From the NCBI GenBank assembly GCA_022703375.1, contig JAKLDS010000015.1, positions 1 to 46,530 of the forward strand: a stretch of DNA of 46,530 nucleotides. Reading direction: 5' to 3'. A model generated the notes under the pieces. That model did not search any database. It was not told where the DNA came from and saw only the letters and a program-made list of their open reading frames with translations. Source of the stretch: Deltaproteobacteria bacterium. GTDB taxonomy: Bacteria > Desulfobacterota > Syntrophia > Syntrophales > Smithellaceae. Shown here piece by piece: positions 24,553 through 34,700 of the stretch. A program made the translations under genes and the position numbers. Each line of letters opens with the position of its first letter. The first letter of the stretch is position 1.

Positions 24553-25911
24553 ATGAGCCTGGATAAGATACTGGCTGATCTGAAAAAAGGTAAAATTGCG
24601 CCCTGCTATCTTCTTTATGGCGGGGAAGAATATCTGATCAATGAAGCCGTAACAAAAATCATTGAAACAATCCTGCCGGAAGCCGACCGCGATTTCGGCC
24701 TCTTTAATCTGGAAGGCGAAAGCGCTTCCCTGGAGAGTATCAGCGAATTCATCCTGACCCCTTCCCTTTTAGGCGGTCGCAAGATCGTTCTGGTCCGCAA
24801 TACAACAATTTTTCATTCCCGTGATTCTCTGGCGGAGCTCGTCCAGAAAATACGCGAAAATATCAGCGACAATAAAGATAAAGCCGCAAAATATTTTATT
24901 TCTTTTTTGAAGCTGGCCGGTTTGTTCATGGAAGATTTACAGGGGGCGGCCTGGAAAAATATTTCCAATGAACAATGGCAAAAAATTGTCGAAGGAGATT
25001 CCGGTGAGGACAGGGAGAAGTGGCTGCCGCAAATTGTGGAAATTTGTATCAGCAGCGGTCTTGCCGTCAGCAAAGATACAGCCGATGAATCTGATAAATT
25101 CAGTGCATTAATAAAAAAAGGATTGCCGGCAGGGAATTGTTTAATTCTCACGGCGAGCTCAGCCGATAAAAGAAAAAAGGTTTTTAAAATAATTTCCGAT
25201 AATGGAATCGTTCTGCATTTCGGGGAGGTTAAAAAAGCGGCCAAAGAGGAAACTCTCAAGGAAGCAGCGCAGCAACTTCTGGAAAGATACGGCAAGAAAA
25301 TGAAACCGGCGGCCTGGCTTGTTCTGGGGAAGAAAACCGGTTTTGAACTGCGCCGTTCAATGAACGAACTGGAAAAGCTTATTTCTTTTGTCGGTGAAAG
25401 AAGTGTCATCGAAGATAAGGATATAGAAACAGTAGTCGGTAAAACCAGGGAGGATTCCATTTTTGAATTAACTGCCGCTCTCAGCGATAAGAATCAGGCG
25501 GCGGCGCTCGCGGCTCTGAAATCATTAATGGATCAGGGGATGCATCACTTGATGATTCTGACAATGATTACCAGAGAAATAAGATTCTTATTGCAGGCCA
25601 AAATATTGATAAATTCCGGCAGAATTCCCGCTATGCGCTCAGCGGCGGAATACGGCTGGTTTCAGAAAAATATTATTCCGGCTCTGGGACAACTTGCTGA
25701 AGCGGAAGTTAAAAAAGAAGGTTTTTTGACCGGCCAGCACCCTTTCGTCGTTTTCAATGCGCTGCGTAATGCCGAGCGTTTTCCTTATTCCACCCTGCTG
25801 GAGCTGCAAAGCAATTTGCTGGAAATTGACCGGCAGCTGAAATCATCAGTCAGTGATCCCCATTTATTGCTGGAAAATTTCCTCATTAAAGCCTGTTCTA
25901 AAGCTTTGTAA
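24553..25911 (+). CDS. holA: DNA polymerase III subunit delta, with large internal insertion
   Basis: 452 residues. It is the clamp-loader subunit that opens the beta sliding clamp. N-terminal core: APCYLLYGGEEYLINEAV (about 16-33). AAA+ lid and C-terminal collar are normal (KPAAWLVLGKKTGFELRRSMNELEKL, then EDSIFELTAALSDKNQAAAL). Typical delta subunits are about 335-345 residues; the surplus lies between KIVLVRN (about 78-83) and NCLILTASSADKRKK (about 195-209). That interval is normally 25-30 residues but is about 110 here. It ends 14 bases into the convergent NYN gene. Confidence 0.92.
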   Translation: MSLDKILADLKKGKIAPCYLLYGGEEYLINEAVTKIIETILPEADRDFGLFNLEGESASLESISEFILTPSLLGGRKIVLVRNTTIFHSRDSLAELVQKIRENISDNKDKAAKYFISFLKLAGLFMEDLQGAAWKNISNEQWQKIVEGDSGEDREKWLPQIVEICISSGLAVSKDTADESDKFSALIKKGLPAGNCLILTASSADKRKKVFKIISDNGIVLHFGEVKKAAKEETLKEAAQQLLERYGKKMKPAAWLVLGKKTGFELRRSMNELEKLISFVGERSVIEDKDIETVVGKTREDSIFELTAALSDKNQAAALAALKSLMDQGMHHLMILTMITREIRFLLQAKILINSGRIPAMRSAAEYGWFQKNIIPALGQLAEAEVKKEGFLTGQHPFVVFNALRNAERFPYSTLLELQSNLLEIDRQLKSSVSDPHLLLENFLIKACSKAL

Positions 25912-26416
25912 TTTTTGTCCGCAGGCGTCTGGCGGCTTTGGGCAAGCGGCGGGATGGACCTTTTTTCCCGGCCGGGCGCATATCCTCTTCGCCAATTTTT
26001 TTCCCGGGGGGAAAAAAGTCTGTTGATGCCCCAGCCTTCATCATTATCAGTTCAAATTCCGGTGAGGAAAGAGCGGTCTTGCTCCTTCTCGTCACAAAAG
26101 AAACAATTTCCCGGTCGGAAGAAACAACAATTAATTCGCCGGACGAATTTCCGGCAATTCTTTTAATCACATCATCGGCTTTTTCTCCCCGCCGCGAATA
26201 AATTATATCAATCCCGCCCTGACGATCCCGTTCTTCACTTACTCCACCACTTTCCCAGCCGTCAAAAACAACCGTTATTTTATGGCCTTTTATTCTTTGA
26301 TAGCGGGAAAGTTGATTAATCAAATTAAGGCGGCCGGCCTCCAGACTCTGCCTCTCAAAACGCCGCAGGTAATCAGATTGTCTAATTAAGTTATATCCAT
26401 CTATGATTATGTCCAT
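25898..26416 (-). CDS. NYN-domain protein (YacP-like putative ribonuclease)
   Basis: 172 residues. The family hallmark MDIIIDGYNLI is at the N-terminus, with the conserved Asp and Asn of a PIN-like metal site. It is followed by ITVVFDGWESG and IIYSRRGEKADDVIKRI, and by a third acidic motif near VVSSDREIVSF. This order matches YacP/Rae1-type single-domain nucleases; in Bacillus, Rae1 cleaves mRNA on the ribosome. The C-terminal tail (about 145-172) is rich in Arg/Lys. Its 3' end overlaps holA tail to tail by 14 bases. Confidence 0.9.
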   Translation of the reverse strand: MDIIIDGYNLIRQSDYLRRFERQSLEAGRLNLINQLSRYQRIKGHKITVVFDGWESGGVSEERDRQGGIDIIYSRRGEKADDVIKRIAGNSSGELIVVSSDREIVSFVTRRSKTALSSPEFELIMMKAGASTDFFPPGKKIGEEDMRPAGKKGPSRRLPKAARRLRTKITKL

Positions 26417-26476
26417 GATTTAATGTTGCATAGAGATGCTGTAGATTCAACTGAAATTTGTTTTACTGGATTTTTC

Positions 26477-26506
26477 TTGACTTCCGGTCAGATAGTCTGT
26501 TATTTT
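26477..26506 (+). promoter_or_regulatory. Probable promoter of the acyl-CoA oxidation genes
   Basis: TTGACT (26477-26482) is followed by TATTTT (26501-26506) after 18 bases, or by TTATTT after 17. It is 62 bases before the dehydrogenase start. AGGAAAAGGAAGG precedes that start. Confidence 0.5.
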
Positions 26507-26567
26507 TTAAATAATAAAAAAATGCAATAATTTTGCTGATTATCAGCAGAGGAAAAGGAAGGGCAAG

Positions 26568-27425
26568 ATGGAAATCAGGAAGATTTGCTTACTCGGCGCA
26601 GGATTGATGGGCAACGGAATAGCCCAGGTTTGCGCTCAGGCAGGTTTTGAAGTGTCTTTAAGGGACATCGAGCAGAGATTCATTGACGGCGGAATGAATA
26701 CCATCCGGAAGAATCTCTCCCGCGATACCGAAAAAGGGAAAATAACTCAGGAACAGATGAACGCCATTATTGCCCGCATCAAACCCACGCTGGATTTAAA
26801 AGAAGCGGCGGCCGACGCCGATATTGTTGTGGAAGTTGTTATCGAAGTAATGGATGTAAAGAAAAAAGTTTATGCGGAACTCGAGCAAATTGTCCCCGCC
26901 CACTGTCTTTTTTTCACCAACACATCGGGCTTAAGCATTACCGAAATGGCTTCCGTCACGAACAGGCCGGATAAATTCATCGGCACTCATTTTTTTAATC
27001 CCGTTCCCGTCATGCGCCTGCTGGAAATAATCCGCGGCCATCAGACATCGGATGAAACGCTGGCTATTGCCAGAGAGTGGGGCAAAAAAATCGGCAAGGA
27101 AGTTATCATTGTCAAGGAAGCCCCGGCCTTTGTTGTCAACAGAATCCTCTGTACGATGCTGAACGAAGCTTTCTTCGCTTTAGATGAAGGTTTAGCCACA
27201 GCGGAAGATATTGACAAAGGAATGGTTCTGGGCTGCAACCATCCGATAGGGCCTCTGGCGCTTTCTGATCTGGTCGGCAATGACACCCTGCTACGCGTCG
27301 TCGAAGGACTGCAACGGGAGTTGGGCGACAAATACCGTCCGGCGCCGCTTTTACGCAAACTCGTCCGCGCCGGAAATCTGGGGCGTAAATCAGGTCGGGG
27401 AATTTACGATTATAGTAAAAAATAG
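26568..27425 (+). CDS. 3-hydroxybutyryl-CoA (3-hydroxyacyl-CoA) dehydrogenase
   Basis: 285 residues. The NAD-binding motif G-A-G-L-M-G is at 10-15, the catalytic His is H141 in THFFNPVP, and the paired Glu is E153 in RLLEII. A C-terminal 3HCDH helical domain ends at residue 285. It oxidises (S)-3-hydroxyacyl-CoA to 3-ketoacyl-CoA, or reduces acetoacetyl-CoA in the reverse direction. It leads a three-gene block with acyl-CoA dehydrogenase and a nitronate monooxygenase-like gene, which fits syntrophic short-chain fatty acid metabolism. Confidence 0.95.
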   Translation: MEIRKICLLGAGLMGNGIAQVCAQAGFEVSLRDIEQRFIDGGMNTIRKNLSRDTEKGKITQEQMNAIIARIKPTLDLKEAAADADIVVEVVIEVMDVKKKVYAELEQIVPAHCLFFTNTSGLSITEMASVTNRPDKFIGTHFFNPVPVMRLLEIIRGHQTSDETLAIAREWGKKIGKEVIIVKEAPAFVVNRILCTMLNEAFFALDEGLATAEDIDKGMVLGCNHPIGPLALSDLVGNDTLLRVVEGLQRELGDKYRPAPLLRKLVRAGNLGRKSGRGIYDYSKK

Positions 27426-27457
27426 CGACAACCTTATCCTATAAAAGGAGAAGAAAT

Positions 27458-28600
27458 ATGGACTTTGAATTGACCGAAGAGCTGAAAATGCTGAAGGAAA
27501 TGGCTTATAAATTTGCCTTGGCGGAGATAAAGCCTATTGCCCAGGAATGCGATGAAGAGGAAAAATACCTGCCGGAAATTCGGAAAAAGGCTGCGGCCAA
27601 CGGCTTGGTCGGCGCCTGGATACCTGAGGAATACGGCGGAGCGGGAGCCGGAATACTGGGCAATACCATTATCACCGAAGAATTATGCAAAGTGGATATG
27701 GGCAATGCTTTGAATGTTACCGCTGCTGCTTTCGGCTGTGAATCCATCTGGCAATACGGCACGGAAGAACAAAAAAAGAAGTACCTGCCTCTTATCTGCT
27801 CCGGAGAACAGGTGAGCGCCGGCGCTTACACTGAACCCAATGCCGGGACTGATGTCGCCGGATACAAAACCAGGGCAATCAAGGACGGCAGCGACTATGT
27901 AATCAACGGCAATAAAATGTTTATCACCAATGGCGATGTGTGTGATTTCATGGTCGTCCAGTGCATTACCAATCCCGAAGAAAAAAAGCACAACAGTTTC
28001 AGCCTGATTATTGTTCCGGCTGACGCCAAAGGAATTACGCGCAATAAAATTCACGGCAAAATGGGCATCCGCGCCAGCGATACCGCAGAAATCGCCCTCG
28101 AAGATGTGCGCGTACCGCAATCCAATCTTGTCGGCAAAGAAGGCCATGGTTTCCGCCAGCTGATGCATTTTTTTGATACAACGCGCGTGATGGTTGCCGG
28201 TCAGGCGCTGGGACTGTCCGAAGCTTGCCTCGAAACAAGCGTCAAATATGTCAAGGAACGGACGGCCTTCGGCGCTCCGCTGGGCTCTTATCAGTTAACA
28301 CAGAAGAAACTCGCCGAAATGGCAATCATGATTGAAGCCCTGCGCGGCATGACATACAAATTAGCCTGGCTGATTGATCAGGGCAAGCCGGATTATAATC
28401 TGGCCGCGATGGCCAAATTCTATGGCGGGCAGACGGCGGTCTTTTGCGCCAATTATGCTGTCGAACTGCACGGCGGTTATGGCTACATTGAGGAGTATCC
28501 GGTACAGAAATGGTACCGCGACGCCAAGATTCTGGAGCTCTACGAGGGAACGAAGGAAGCGGAGATAATGACGATCGGCCGCTATTTACAGACAAGGTGA
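27458..28600 (+). CDS. Short-chain acyl-CoA dehydrogenase
   Basis: 380-residue FAD enzyme of the acyl-CoA dehydrogenase family. Domains: N-terminal helical, the beta domain with YTEPNAGTDVAGYKT and KMFITNGD, and the C-terminal helical domain. The catalytic base is probably E363 in LYEGTKE, the same position as in butyryl- and medium-chain enzymes. It makes enoyl-CoA and passes electrons to electron-transfer flavoprotein, which is not encoded here. AAAGGAG precedes the ATG. It lies 32 bases after the hydroxyacyl-CoA dehydrogenase gene. Confidence 0.95.
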   Translation: MDFELTEELKMLKEMAYKFALAEIKPIAQECDEEEKYLPEIRKKAAANGLVGAWIPEEYGGAGAGILGNTIITEELCKVDMGNALNVTAAAFGCESIWQYGTEEQKKKYLPLICSGEQVSAGAYTEPNAGTDVAGYKTRAIKDGSDYVINGNKMFITNGDVCDFMVVQCITNPEEKKHNSFSLIIVPADAKGITRNKIHGKMGIRASDTAEIALEDVRVPQSNLVGKEGHGFRQLMHFFDTTRVMVAGQALGLSEACLETSVKYVKERTAFGAPLGSYQLTQKKLAEMAIMIEALRGMTYKLAWLIDQGKPDYNLAAMAKFYGGQTAVFCANYAVELHGGYGYIEEYPVQKWYRDAKILELYEGTKEAEIMTIGRYLQTR

Positions 28601-28605
28601 TCTTA

Positions 28606-29637
28606 ATGAAAACACGAATCACGGAATTGCTGGGGGTTAAGTATCCGATTGTTTTATCGGGGATGAGCTGGATTAGCGTGCCGAAAATGGTGGCGGCGGT
28701 TTCCAATGCCGGAGGCCTGGGCATTCTGGCCACAGGTCCGCTCAATGCCGAACAGACTCGGCAAGCGATAAAGGAAATCCGGTCTTTGACCGACAAACCT
28801 TTTGGTGCCAATGCCACCCTGCTGTTTCCCGGCGCGGCGCAAAACGCCAAAGTGCTGCTGGAAGAAAAAGTGCCGGTGATTAATTTTTCCCTGGGCAAAG
28901 GCGACTGGATTGTCAAGGCCTCACATGCATACGGCGGCAAAGTAATCGCCACAGTGGTGAATGCACGTCATGCCAAAAGGGCGGAAGAATACGGCGTGGA
29001 TGCTATCATCGCCACCGGCCATGAAGCGGCGGCACATGGTGAGCAGGTAACATCACTCGTGCTTATTCCGTCTCTTGCCGATGCCGTGAAAATTCCGATT
29101 ATTGCGGCAGGGGGATTTGCCGATGGCCGCGGCTTGCTGGCGGCGCTGGCACTGGGAGCGGAAGGCATTGCGATGGGCACACGCTTCATGACGACCAAAG
29201 AAAGCCCTTTGCACGAAACATACAAAAACTTATCCATCGAAAAAGACGTTACCGATACAATCTATTCCGATCGCTTTGACGGCCTGTGGTGCCGGATTTT
29301 AAATACACCGGCCGCCCAAAATGCCGTGAAAAAAGGTCTGAACCTGCCGGCGGCTTTTTTTAATTCACAGGAGATAGCCAGACAGTTGGGTTTGCCCTAT
29401 TTCAAGCTGTTCCTCGGAGTTCTGGCTTCCGGCTGGAAAAACGCGCGGCAGCTCGCTTTTATGGCCAACGGTTTCAAGGCAATTCGCATCGCCACGGAAG
29501 AAGGCGATACGAAAAATGGTGTTCTGCCGGTGGGACAGGTAACAGGTTTAATTCACGATGTGCCAACAGTTGCGGAAGTAATTGAACAGATTGTAACTGA
29601 GGCGAAAGCAAGGCAGCAAAAACTCGCCGCCCGCTGA
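28606..29637 (+). CDS. Nitronate monooxygenase-like FMN protein
   Basis: 343 residues from ATG 28606, five bases after the acyl-CoA dehydrogenase stop. It has a TIM-barrel with FMN-binding signatures: KYPIVLSGMSWIS at the start, IIATGHEAAAHG in the middle, and IIAAGGFADGRGLLAALALGAEGIAMGTRF, the phosphate-binding loop. The family includes 2-nitropropane dioxygenases and the FabK enoyl reductases. In a fatty-acid oxidation cluster of an anaerobe, an enoyl-thioester or flavin redox role is as likely as nitronate oxidation. It converges on rpe with a four-base gap. Confidence 0.9.
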   Translation: MKTRITELLGVKYPIVLSGMSWISVPKMVAAVSNAGGLGILATGPLNAEQTRQAIKEIRSLTDKPFGANATLLFPGAAQNAKVLLEEKVPVINFSLGKGDWIVKASHAYGGKVIATVVNARHAKRAEEYGVDAIIATGHEAAAHGEQVTSLVLIPSLADAVKIPIIAAGGFADGRGLLAALALGAEGIAMGTRFMTTKESPLHETYKNLSIEKDVTDTIYSDRFDGLWCRILNTPAAQNAVKKGLNLPAAFFNSQEIARQLGLPYFKLFLGVLASGWKNARQLAFMANGFKAIRIATEEGDTKNGVLPVGQVTGLIHDVPTVAEVIEQIVTEAKARQQKLAAR

Positions 29638-29641
29638 AAAA

Positions 29642-30298
29642 TTAATCGTTGATGGCGGTTTTCATTGCGCTGATGGTTTCCTCATAATTCGGGCTGCCGA
29701 AAATTGCGGCGCCGGCGACAAAAACATCGGCGCCCGCTCTGGCGATTTCCGTGATGTTTTGCAGCTTCACTCCGCCGTCAACTTCCAAAAGCGGTTTTGC
29801 CGAAAGCTCATCAATCATTTTGCGCGCCTTGCTTATTTTGGTCAGTGAATTTTTAATAAACTGCTGGCCGCCGAATCCCGGATTGACGCTCATAATCAGG
29901 AGCAGATCAACATCCGGCAATATTTCCTCAATTTGCGTTAAAGGTGTCGCCGGATTTAAAGAAACCCCCGCTTTTTTGCCTGATTTTTTAATCAAATCAA
30001 TCGTCCGGTGGAGATGATTGGCCGCCTCCACATGGACGGTAATAATATCAGCCCCTGCTGCCGCGAAAGACTCGATATAACTATCGGGATTTTCAATCAT
30101 CAGATGAACATCAAAAGGCAGCTTTGTCGTTTTTCTCAGCGACTTTATTATGGCGGGACCAATGGTGATATTGGGAACAAAATGGCCATCCATAACATCA
30201 ACGTGAATCCAGTCGGCGCCGGCTTTTTCCACAGCCGCAATTTCTTCGGCAAGCTGGCCTCCGTCAGCCGACAAAATGGAAGGGGCAATAAGTTTCAT
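29642..30298 (-). CDS. rpe: Ribulose-phosphate 3-epimerase
   Basis: 218-residue TIM-barrel epimerase of the pentose phosphate pathway, interconverting ribulose 5-phosphate and xylulose 5-phosphate. Motifs: APSILSADGGQLAEEI, WIHVDVMDGHFVPNITIG with metal-binding His and Asp, SVNPGFGGQQF, and EVDGGV. The length is normal. It is transcribed away from waaA; 154 bases separate the two starts. GGGAGAA precedes the ATG. Confidence 0.97.
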   Translation of the reverse strand: MKLIAPSILSADGGQLAEEIAAVEKAGADWIHVDVMDGHFVPNITIGPAIIKSLRKTTKLPFDVHLMIENPDSYIESFAAAGADIITVHVEAANHLHRTIDLIKKSGKKAGVSLNPATPLTQIEEILPDVDLLLIMSVNPGFGGQQFIKNSLTKISKARKMIDELSAKPLLEVDGGVKLQNITEIARAGADVFVAGAAIFGSPNYEETISAMKTAIND

Positions 30299-30418
30299 AA
30301 TTACATTCTCCCTGTATAGTCAGGAATCTTTCTATACTAATGACGGGACTCTGTCAATAGTTGGGGGTGCGTTTCGATTCCCTTCCGGACTTCCGAAACA
30401 TGTCTCCCGAAAAGTTAC

Positions 30419-30446
30419 TTGACACAAGCTAAGAAAAATCTAAATA
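30419..30446 (+). promoter_or_regulatory. Promoter of waaA, implying a near-leaderless mRNA
   Basis: A perfect TTGACA (30419-30424) is followed after 16 bases by TAAATA (30441-30446). The waaA ATG begins at 30453, only seven bases after the -10 element. Transcription would therefore begin at or next to the start codon. Confidence 0.5.
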
Positions 30447-30452
30447 TGCACC

Positions 30453-31745
30453 ATGCTCATTTTATACAATATATTATTGCTGCTGGCGTCGGTCATCGGA
30501 ATCCCTTATTATTTACTAAAAATGGCCCTGACCGGTAAATACCGCAAAAGCCTTATTCCCAAACTGGGGGGTAGGCAGGAAACAATATTGGCTGATTTAC
30601 CAGCAGGCCGCCCACGCATCTGGATTCATGCCGTTTCGGTTGGTGAAGTTACGGCAGCCAAACCGATTGTCGCGGCTCTCAAAGCGCGAAGGCCGGATAT
30701 ACAGGTGATTTTCTCCACCAGTACGGAAACGGGTCAGGGCATGGCGCGTCAGTTACTCGCTGGAGTGGACGCATTTATTTATTTCCCGCTGGATATCCCT
30801 TTTGTTGTTCGCAAGGTTATCAGACAGGCGCACCCGGATATTTTTGTTATGGTGGAAACGGAGCTCTGGCCCAATTTCTTGCAAGTTTGCCATACCCGCG
30901 GGATAAAAGCGCTGATGGTTAACGGCAGAATTTCCCCCCGTTCTTATCTAAAATATAAGGCAACAAAATTTTTCTGGCGGATCATTCTGCGATATCTGGA
31001 TGCCGCCGCAATGATTTCTGAAATTGACGCCGCCCGCCTCAGGGAAATCGGCCTTGCCACCGAAAAGGTGCGGATATACGGCAATGCCAAGTATGACGCC
31101 CTCGCGGCAATGGCTTCGCCTGAACTGCACGAAGAAATGCGGCAAAGATTAAACATCCGGGCGGGGGAAAATTTCCTGGTCGCCGGCAGCACTCATGAGG
31201 GCGAAGAAACAGTCATCGTTGCAGTCTATCTTGAAATTTTAAAACGCCATCCGGATTTTAAGCTGATAATGGTTCCGCGCCATATTGAAAGGGCGCCGGC
31301 GGTTCTTTCTCTTTTGCAGCAGGCTGGTTTACCCGATATCGTCTGCATGTCGGAAATTAATAAAGGCCGGAAGCGGGAGAAAGAAAGAGTCATCTTGACC
31401 GATGTGATTGGAGATCTCTTTAAAATTTATTCGCTGGCGACAATTGTTTATTGCGGCGGCAGCCTTGTGCCTCGCGGCGGTCAGAATATTCTGGAAGCCG
31501 CCGCCTGGGGCAAGGTGATATTTTACGGCCCCTCGATGGAGGATTTCAGCGAAGAAAAAGAACTGCTGGAACAAGCCGGCGCCGGTATAACCATCCGTAA
31601 TGCCGCTGAATTGCAGGCCGGAATTTTTAAGCTGCTGGAGTCTCCGCAGGATCTGGCCGCGCGGGGCGCCAGAGGACAGGCAGTAGTTGAAGCTAATAAA
31701 GGCGCTGCTGCTCGCTATGCCGATTTTATTATTGGCAGGCTTTGA
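30453..31745 (+). CDS. waaA: 3-deoxy-D-manno-octulosonic acid (Kdo) transferase
   Basis: 430-residue GT-B glycosyltransferase that adds Kdo to lipid IV-A, essential for LPS and so evidence of a Gram-negative outer membrane. An N-terminal membrane anchor (about 1-22) is followed by conserved IWIHAVSVGEVTAAKP with the catalytic-region Glu. Further on are FVMVETELWPNFL and, near the C-terminus, GGSLVPRGGQNILEAAAWG, the Kdo/CMP-binding signature. No ribosome binding site is seen. The next gene converges from the other strand. Confidence 0.96.
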   Translation: MLILYNILLLLASVIGIPYYLLKMALTGKYRKSLIPKLGGRQETILADLPAGRPRIWIHAVSVGEVTAAKPIVAALKARRPDIQVIFSTSTETGQGMARQLLAGVDAFIYFPLDIPFVVRKVIRQAHPDIFVMVETELWPNFLQVCHTRGIKALMVNGRISPRSYLKYKATKFFWRIILRYLDAAAMISEIDAARLREIGLATEKVRIYGNAKYDALAAMASPELHEEMRQRLNIRAGENFLVAGSTHEGEETVIVAVYLEILKRHPDFKLIMVPRHIERAPAVLSLLQQAGLPDIVCMSEINKGRKREKERVILTDVIGDLFKIYSLATIVYCGGSLVPRGGQNILEAAAWGKVIFYGPSMEDFSEEKELLEQAGAGITIRNAAELQAGIFKLLESPQDLAARGARGQAVVEANKGAAARYADFIIGRL

Positions 31746-31778
31746 TTTTGTATCATTACTGAATCATCATGGATAAGG

Positions 31779-34700
31779 CTATTTTCTATCCAGTTCCTTT
31801 CTTACAGCCATTCCCAGTTTTTCCAGGATATAGGGCTTTTTCAGGTATGCTCCCGCTCCCAAAGCTTGTGCTTGATTAACCCTCTCTGTTTCCGAAAAGC
31901 CACTGACAATTATCGCTTTTTGCTGCGGATAAATTTTCAGAACTTCTCTATAGGTATCAAGTCCATCCATGCCGGGGTACATGATCATATCCAGAACCAG
32001 AAGATTAACCTGATGCTCCTGCAGATAGGCGACTGCATCTTCGCCGCTCGCTGAAATCGCGACTTTATAATTCAGTTTGGTCAGCATTTCCGAGGCTAAT
32101 TCACGTTGCTCTCTTACATCATCCACTACCAGAACGGATTCTCCTTTCCCTTTATATGCTGAAACAGGCGCAGCAGCTGTTTCAGATGTTACTTCCTCCC
32201 TTGTTACCGGAAAATAAAGGGTAAAAGTGCTTCCTTTTCCTTCTTCGCTCTGCACATTAATATAGCCATGATGATCTTTCACCGTTCCCCAGATTACCGC
32301 CAGCCCCAACCCTGTCCCGCTTCTCCCCATAACTTTCTTCGTGTAAAAAGGCTCGAAAATTCTTTGCAGGTCTGCGGCAGGAATGCCCTGTCCCGTATCG
32401 GATACGGAAAGAATAACGTAGTCTCCCTCACGAATTTCGTCATACCCTGAAATTGGCTTGTCCAGATATTGATTGGCTGTTCTAATAATAACATCACCAC
32501 CGCCCGGCATAGCCTCCACCGCGTTCGAAACCAGGTTAAACATGGCCTTTCCCAGGTGGACGGAAGAACCGGAAATATTCAATAAATCAGGCTCCAGATC
32601 AAGCTTCATCCTCACGCCCGCATGATAAGAAGACAGTCTTTCCAACTCCAGCGATTTCTGAGAATCAAGAATTATCATATTCAGGTTAACAACTTGTTTG
32701 ACGGGAACACCTCTTCTGGCCAGCGTAAGCAAATCCTGGACTATCGCGGAAGCTTTTTCGCTGCCGGTCATAATTTTTTCCAGACGCGGCCTGATGGAAC
32801 TTGACGGAGCTACTTCATTAAGCAACAGTTCCGCATAACCAACGATAACACCAAGGACATTGTTCAGATCATGAGCAACACCACCGGCCAGTGTTCCCAG
32901 TGCCTCCATTTTCTCCGCCCGTTGCAGTCGCTCCGCCAGACAGCGTTTTTCCTCCTCCACCCGTTTGAGCTCTGTAATATCTGACGCAATAACACCTAAC
33001 CCTTCACCTGCCTTGAAAGATTTTAATATAAAATACAGGTTGCCGAATATTGGATGAGGGATATGATTTTCAATAGAAAACGGCTCTCCGGTTCTTATAA
33101 CTTCCAGGTGTTTATCGTATCTACCCGATTCCACAACGTCGGGAACTATCTCTCTGATGTCATGGCCGATTACTTCTTCTCTTTTTTTCCCTATTATTCT
33201 TAACCCATTTTCATTGATTTCCTGAAAATGTAATTTTGCATCTAGTAGATAAAAGCTGTCCGTCGCGGCATTCATAAAGCCGGATAACCTTTCCTGACTC
33301 TCCCGCAGCGCATCTTCCGCCCGCCGGCGTTCGGTGATATCGTTGCCAATCCCAATGAAAAAACCGCCTTCCTGCTCGTTTGTTGTTACCGCCACACCAT
33401 GCCATTCAACAAGAGATGTTTTGCCTGATTTACTGACAATTCGGTTTTCATGAACTACTATCGAACCTTTTTCGATTTTGTCAAATACCGAGGCCAGTTC
33501 TGCGCGGTCTTTTTCATGAACAAATGTTGTCAGATAGTCGGTGCTTTTAATCTCCTCCGCGGTGTATTCCAGAGCATTTAGAAGAGATCTGTTCATCAGC
33601 AGCGTCTTTCCGTCAAAACCAATTGCCACAATGAACGCCGGGGAATTATCAAAAAGCAGATTGTTAAAACGCATTTCCTTACGGAGCTTTTCCGCGCTCT
33701 TTTTTAAAGCTTCTTCCGCCTGTCTGCGGCCGGTGATGTCACGGTCAGAGCCTTGAAACCCGCTTATATTTCCCATACTGTCTAAAATCGGCACAGCATT
33801 GCTTTCCAGATAACGGTATGTTCCATCCTTGTGTTTCCAACGCAAGACAAGATTCGGCCAGCCGGTTTTCTGCGCCAGACAACGATTCAGCATTTCCCTT
33901 ACTCCGGGAAGGTCTTCTTCATGAAGCAGATTGATTATGTCGCGCCCGATGATTTCATCAGGACGATACCCCAGAATTTTCTCGACGGCGGGGTTGCAGA
34001 AGGTATGGCGTCTTTCAGTATCCATAGCCCAAATCCATTCCTGGCTTGTTGTAACAATGGATTTAAAACGTTCTTCGCTATCGTGCAGCGCCTGGAGGGC
34101 TGCCTCCCGTTGAAACTCTGCCTGCTTGCGGTCGGTGACATCCAATTCGATGCCATCCCAGATGACACTCCCACTCTTATTTGTATGGGGATAAGATACA
34201 AAACGGCGCCAGCGGATTTCACCGGAGGATAGCCTTATCGGCAAGTCAATATCAAGCTTGGATTTGGTTGCGTAAGCATGGGCTTCCGCTTCTGCTATTG
34301 CCGCACGGTGATTCTCATCAATTTGATTATAGAGCAGCGAAGGATTTCTCAGGACATCTTCAGCATTCAGGCCGTGGAGTTGCGAAATGGCCGGGCTCAA
34401 GTAGGTGAATTGCCTTTTTTGCCCATCAACACCGCTGTCGATTTGATAGATCATACCCCCAGCAAGATTTTCGCTCAATGCGCGCAACTTTTCTTCACTT
34501 TCGCGGAGCGCTTCGATTGCAGCTTCTTTCTGGAGTTCAGCCTGTTTGTGATCAGTGATGTCCTGGAGAAAACCTGTCCAGAGCACATCGCCGCTGGCAA
34601 CCGGCCGGGGCAGTGATTCGAAATGCACCCACACAATTTTTTTGCCGACACATAACCGTCCTTCCCACTGAAATGGAATCAATTTCGCGTTGGCTTCTAC

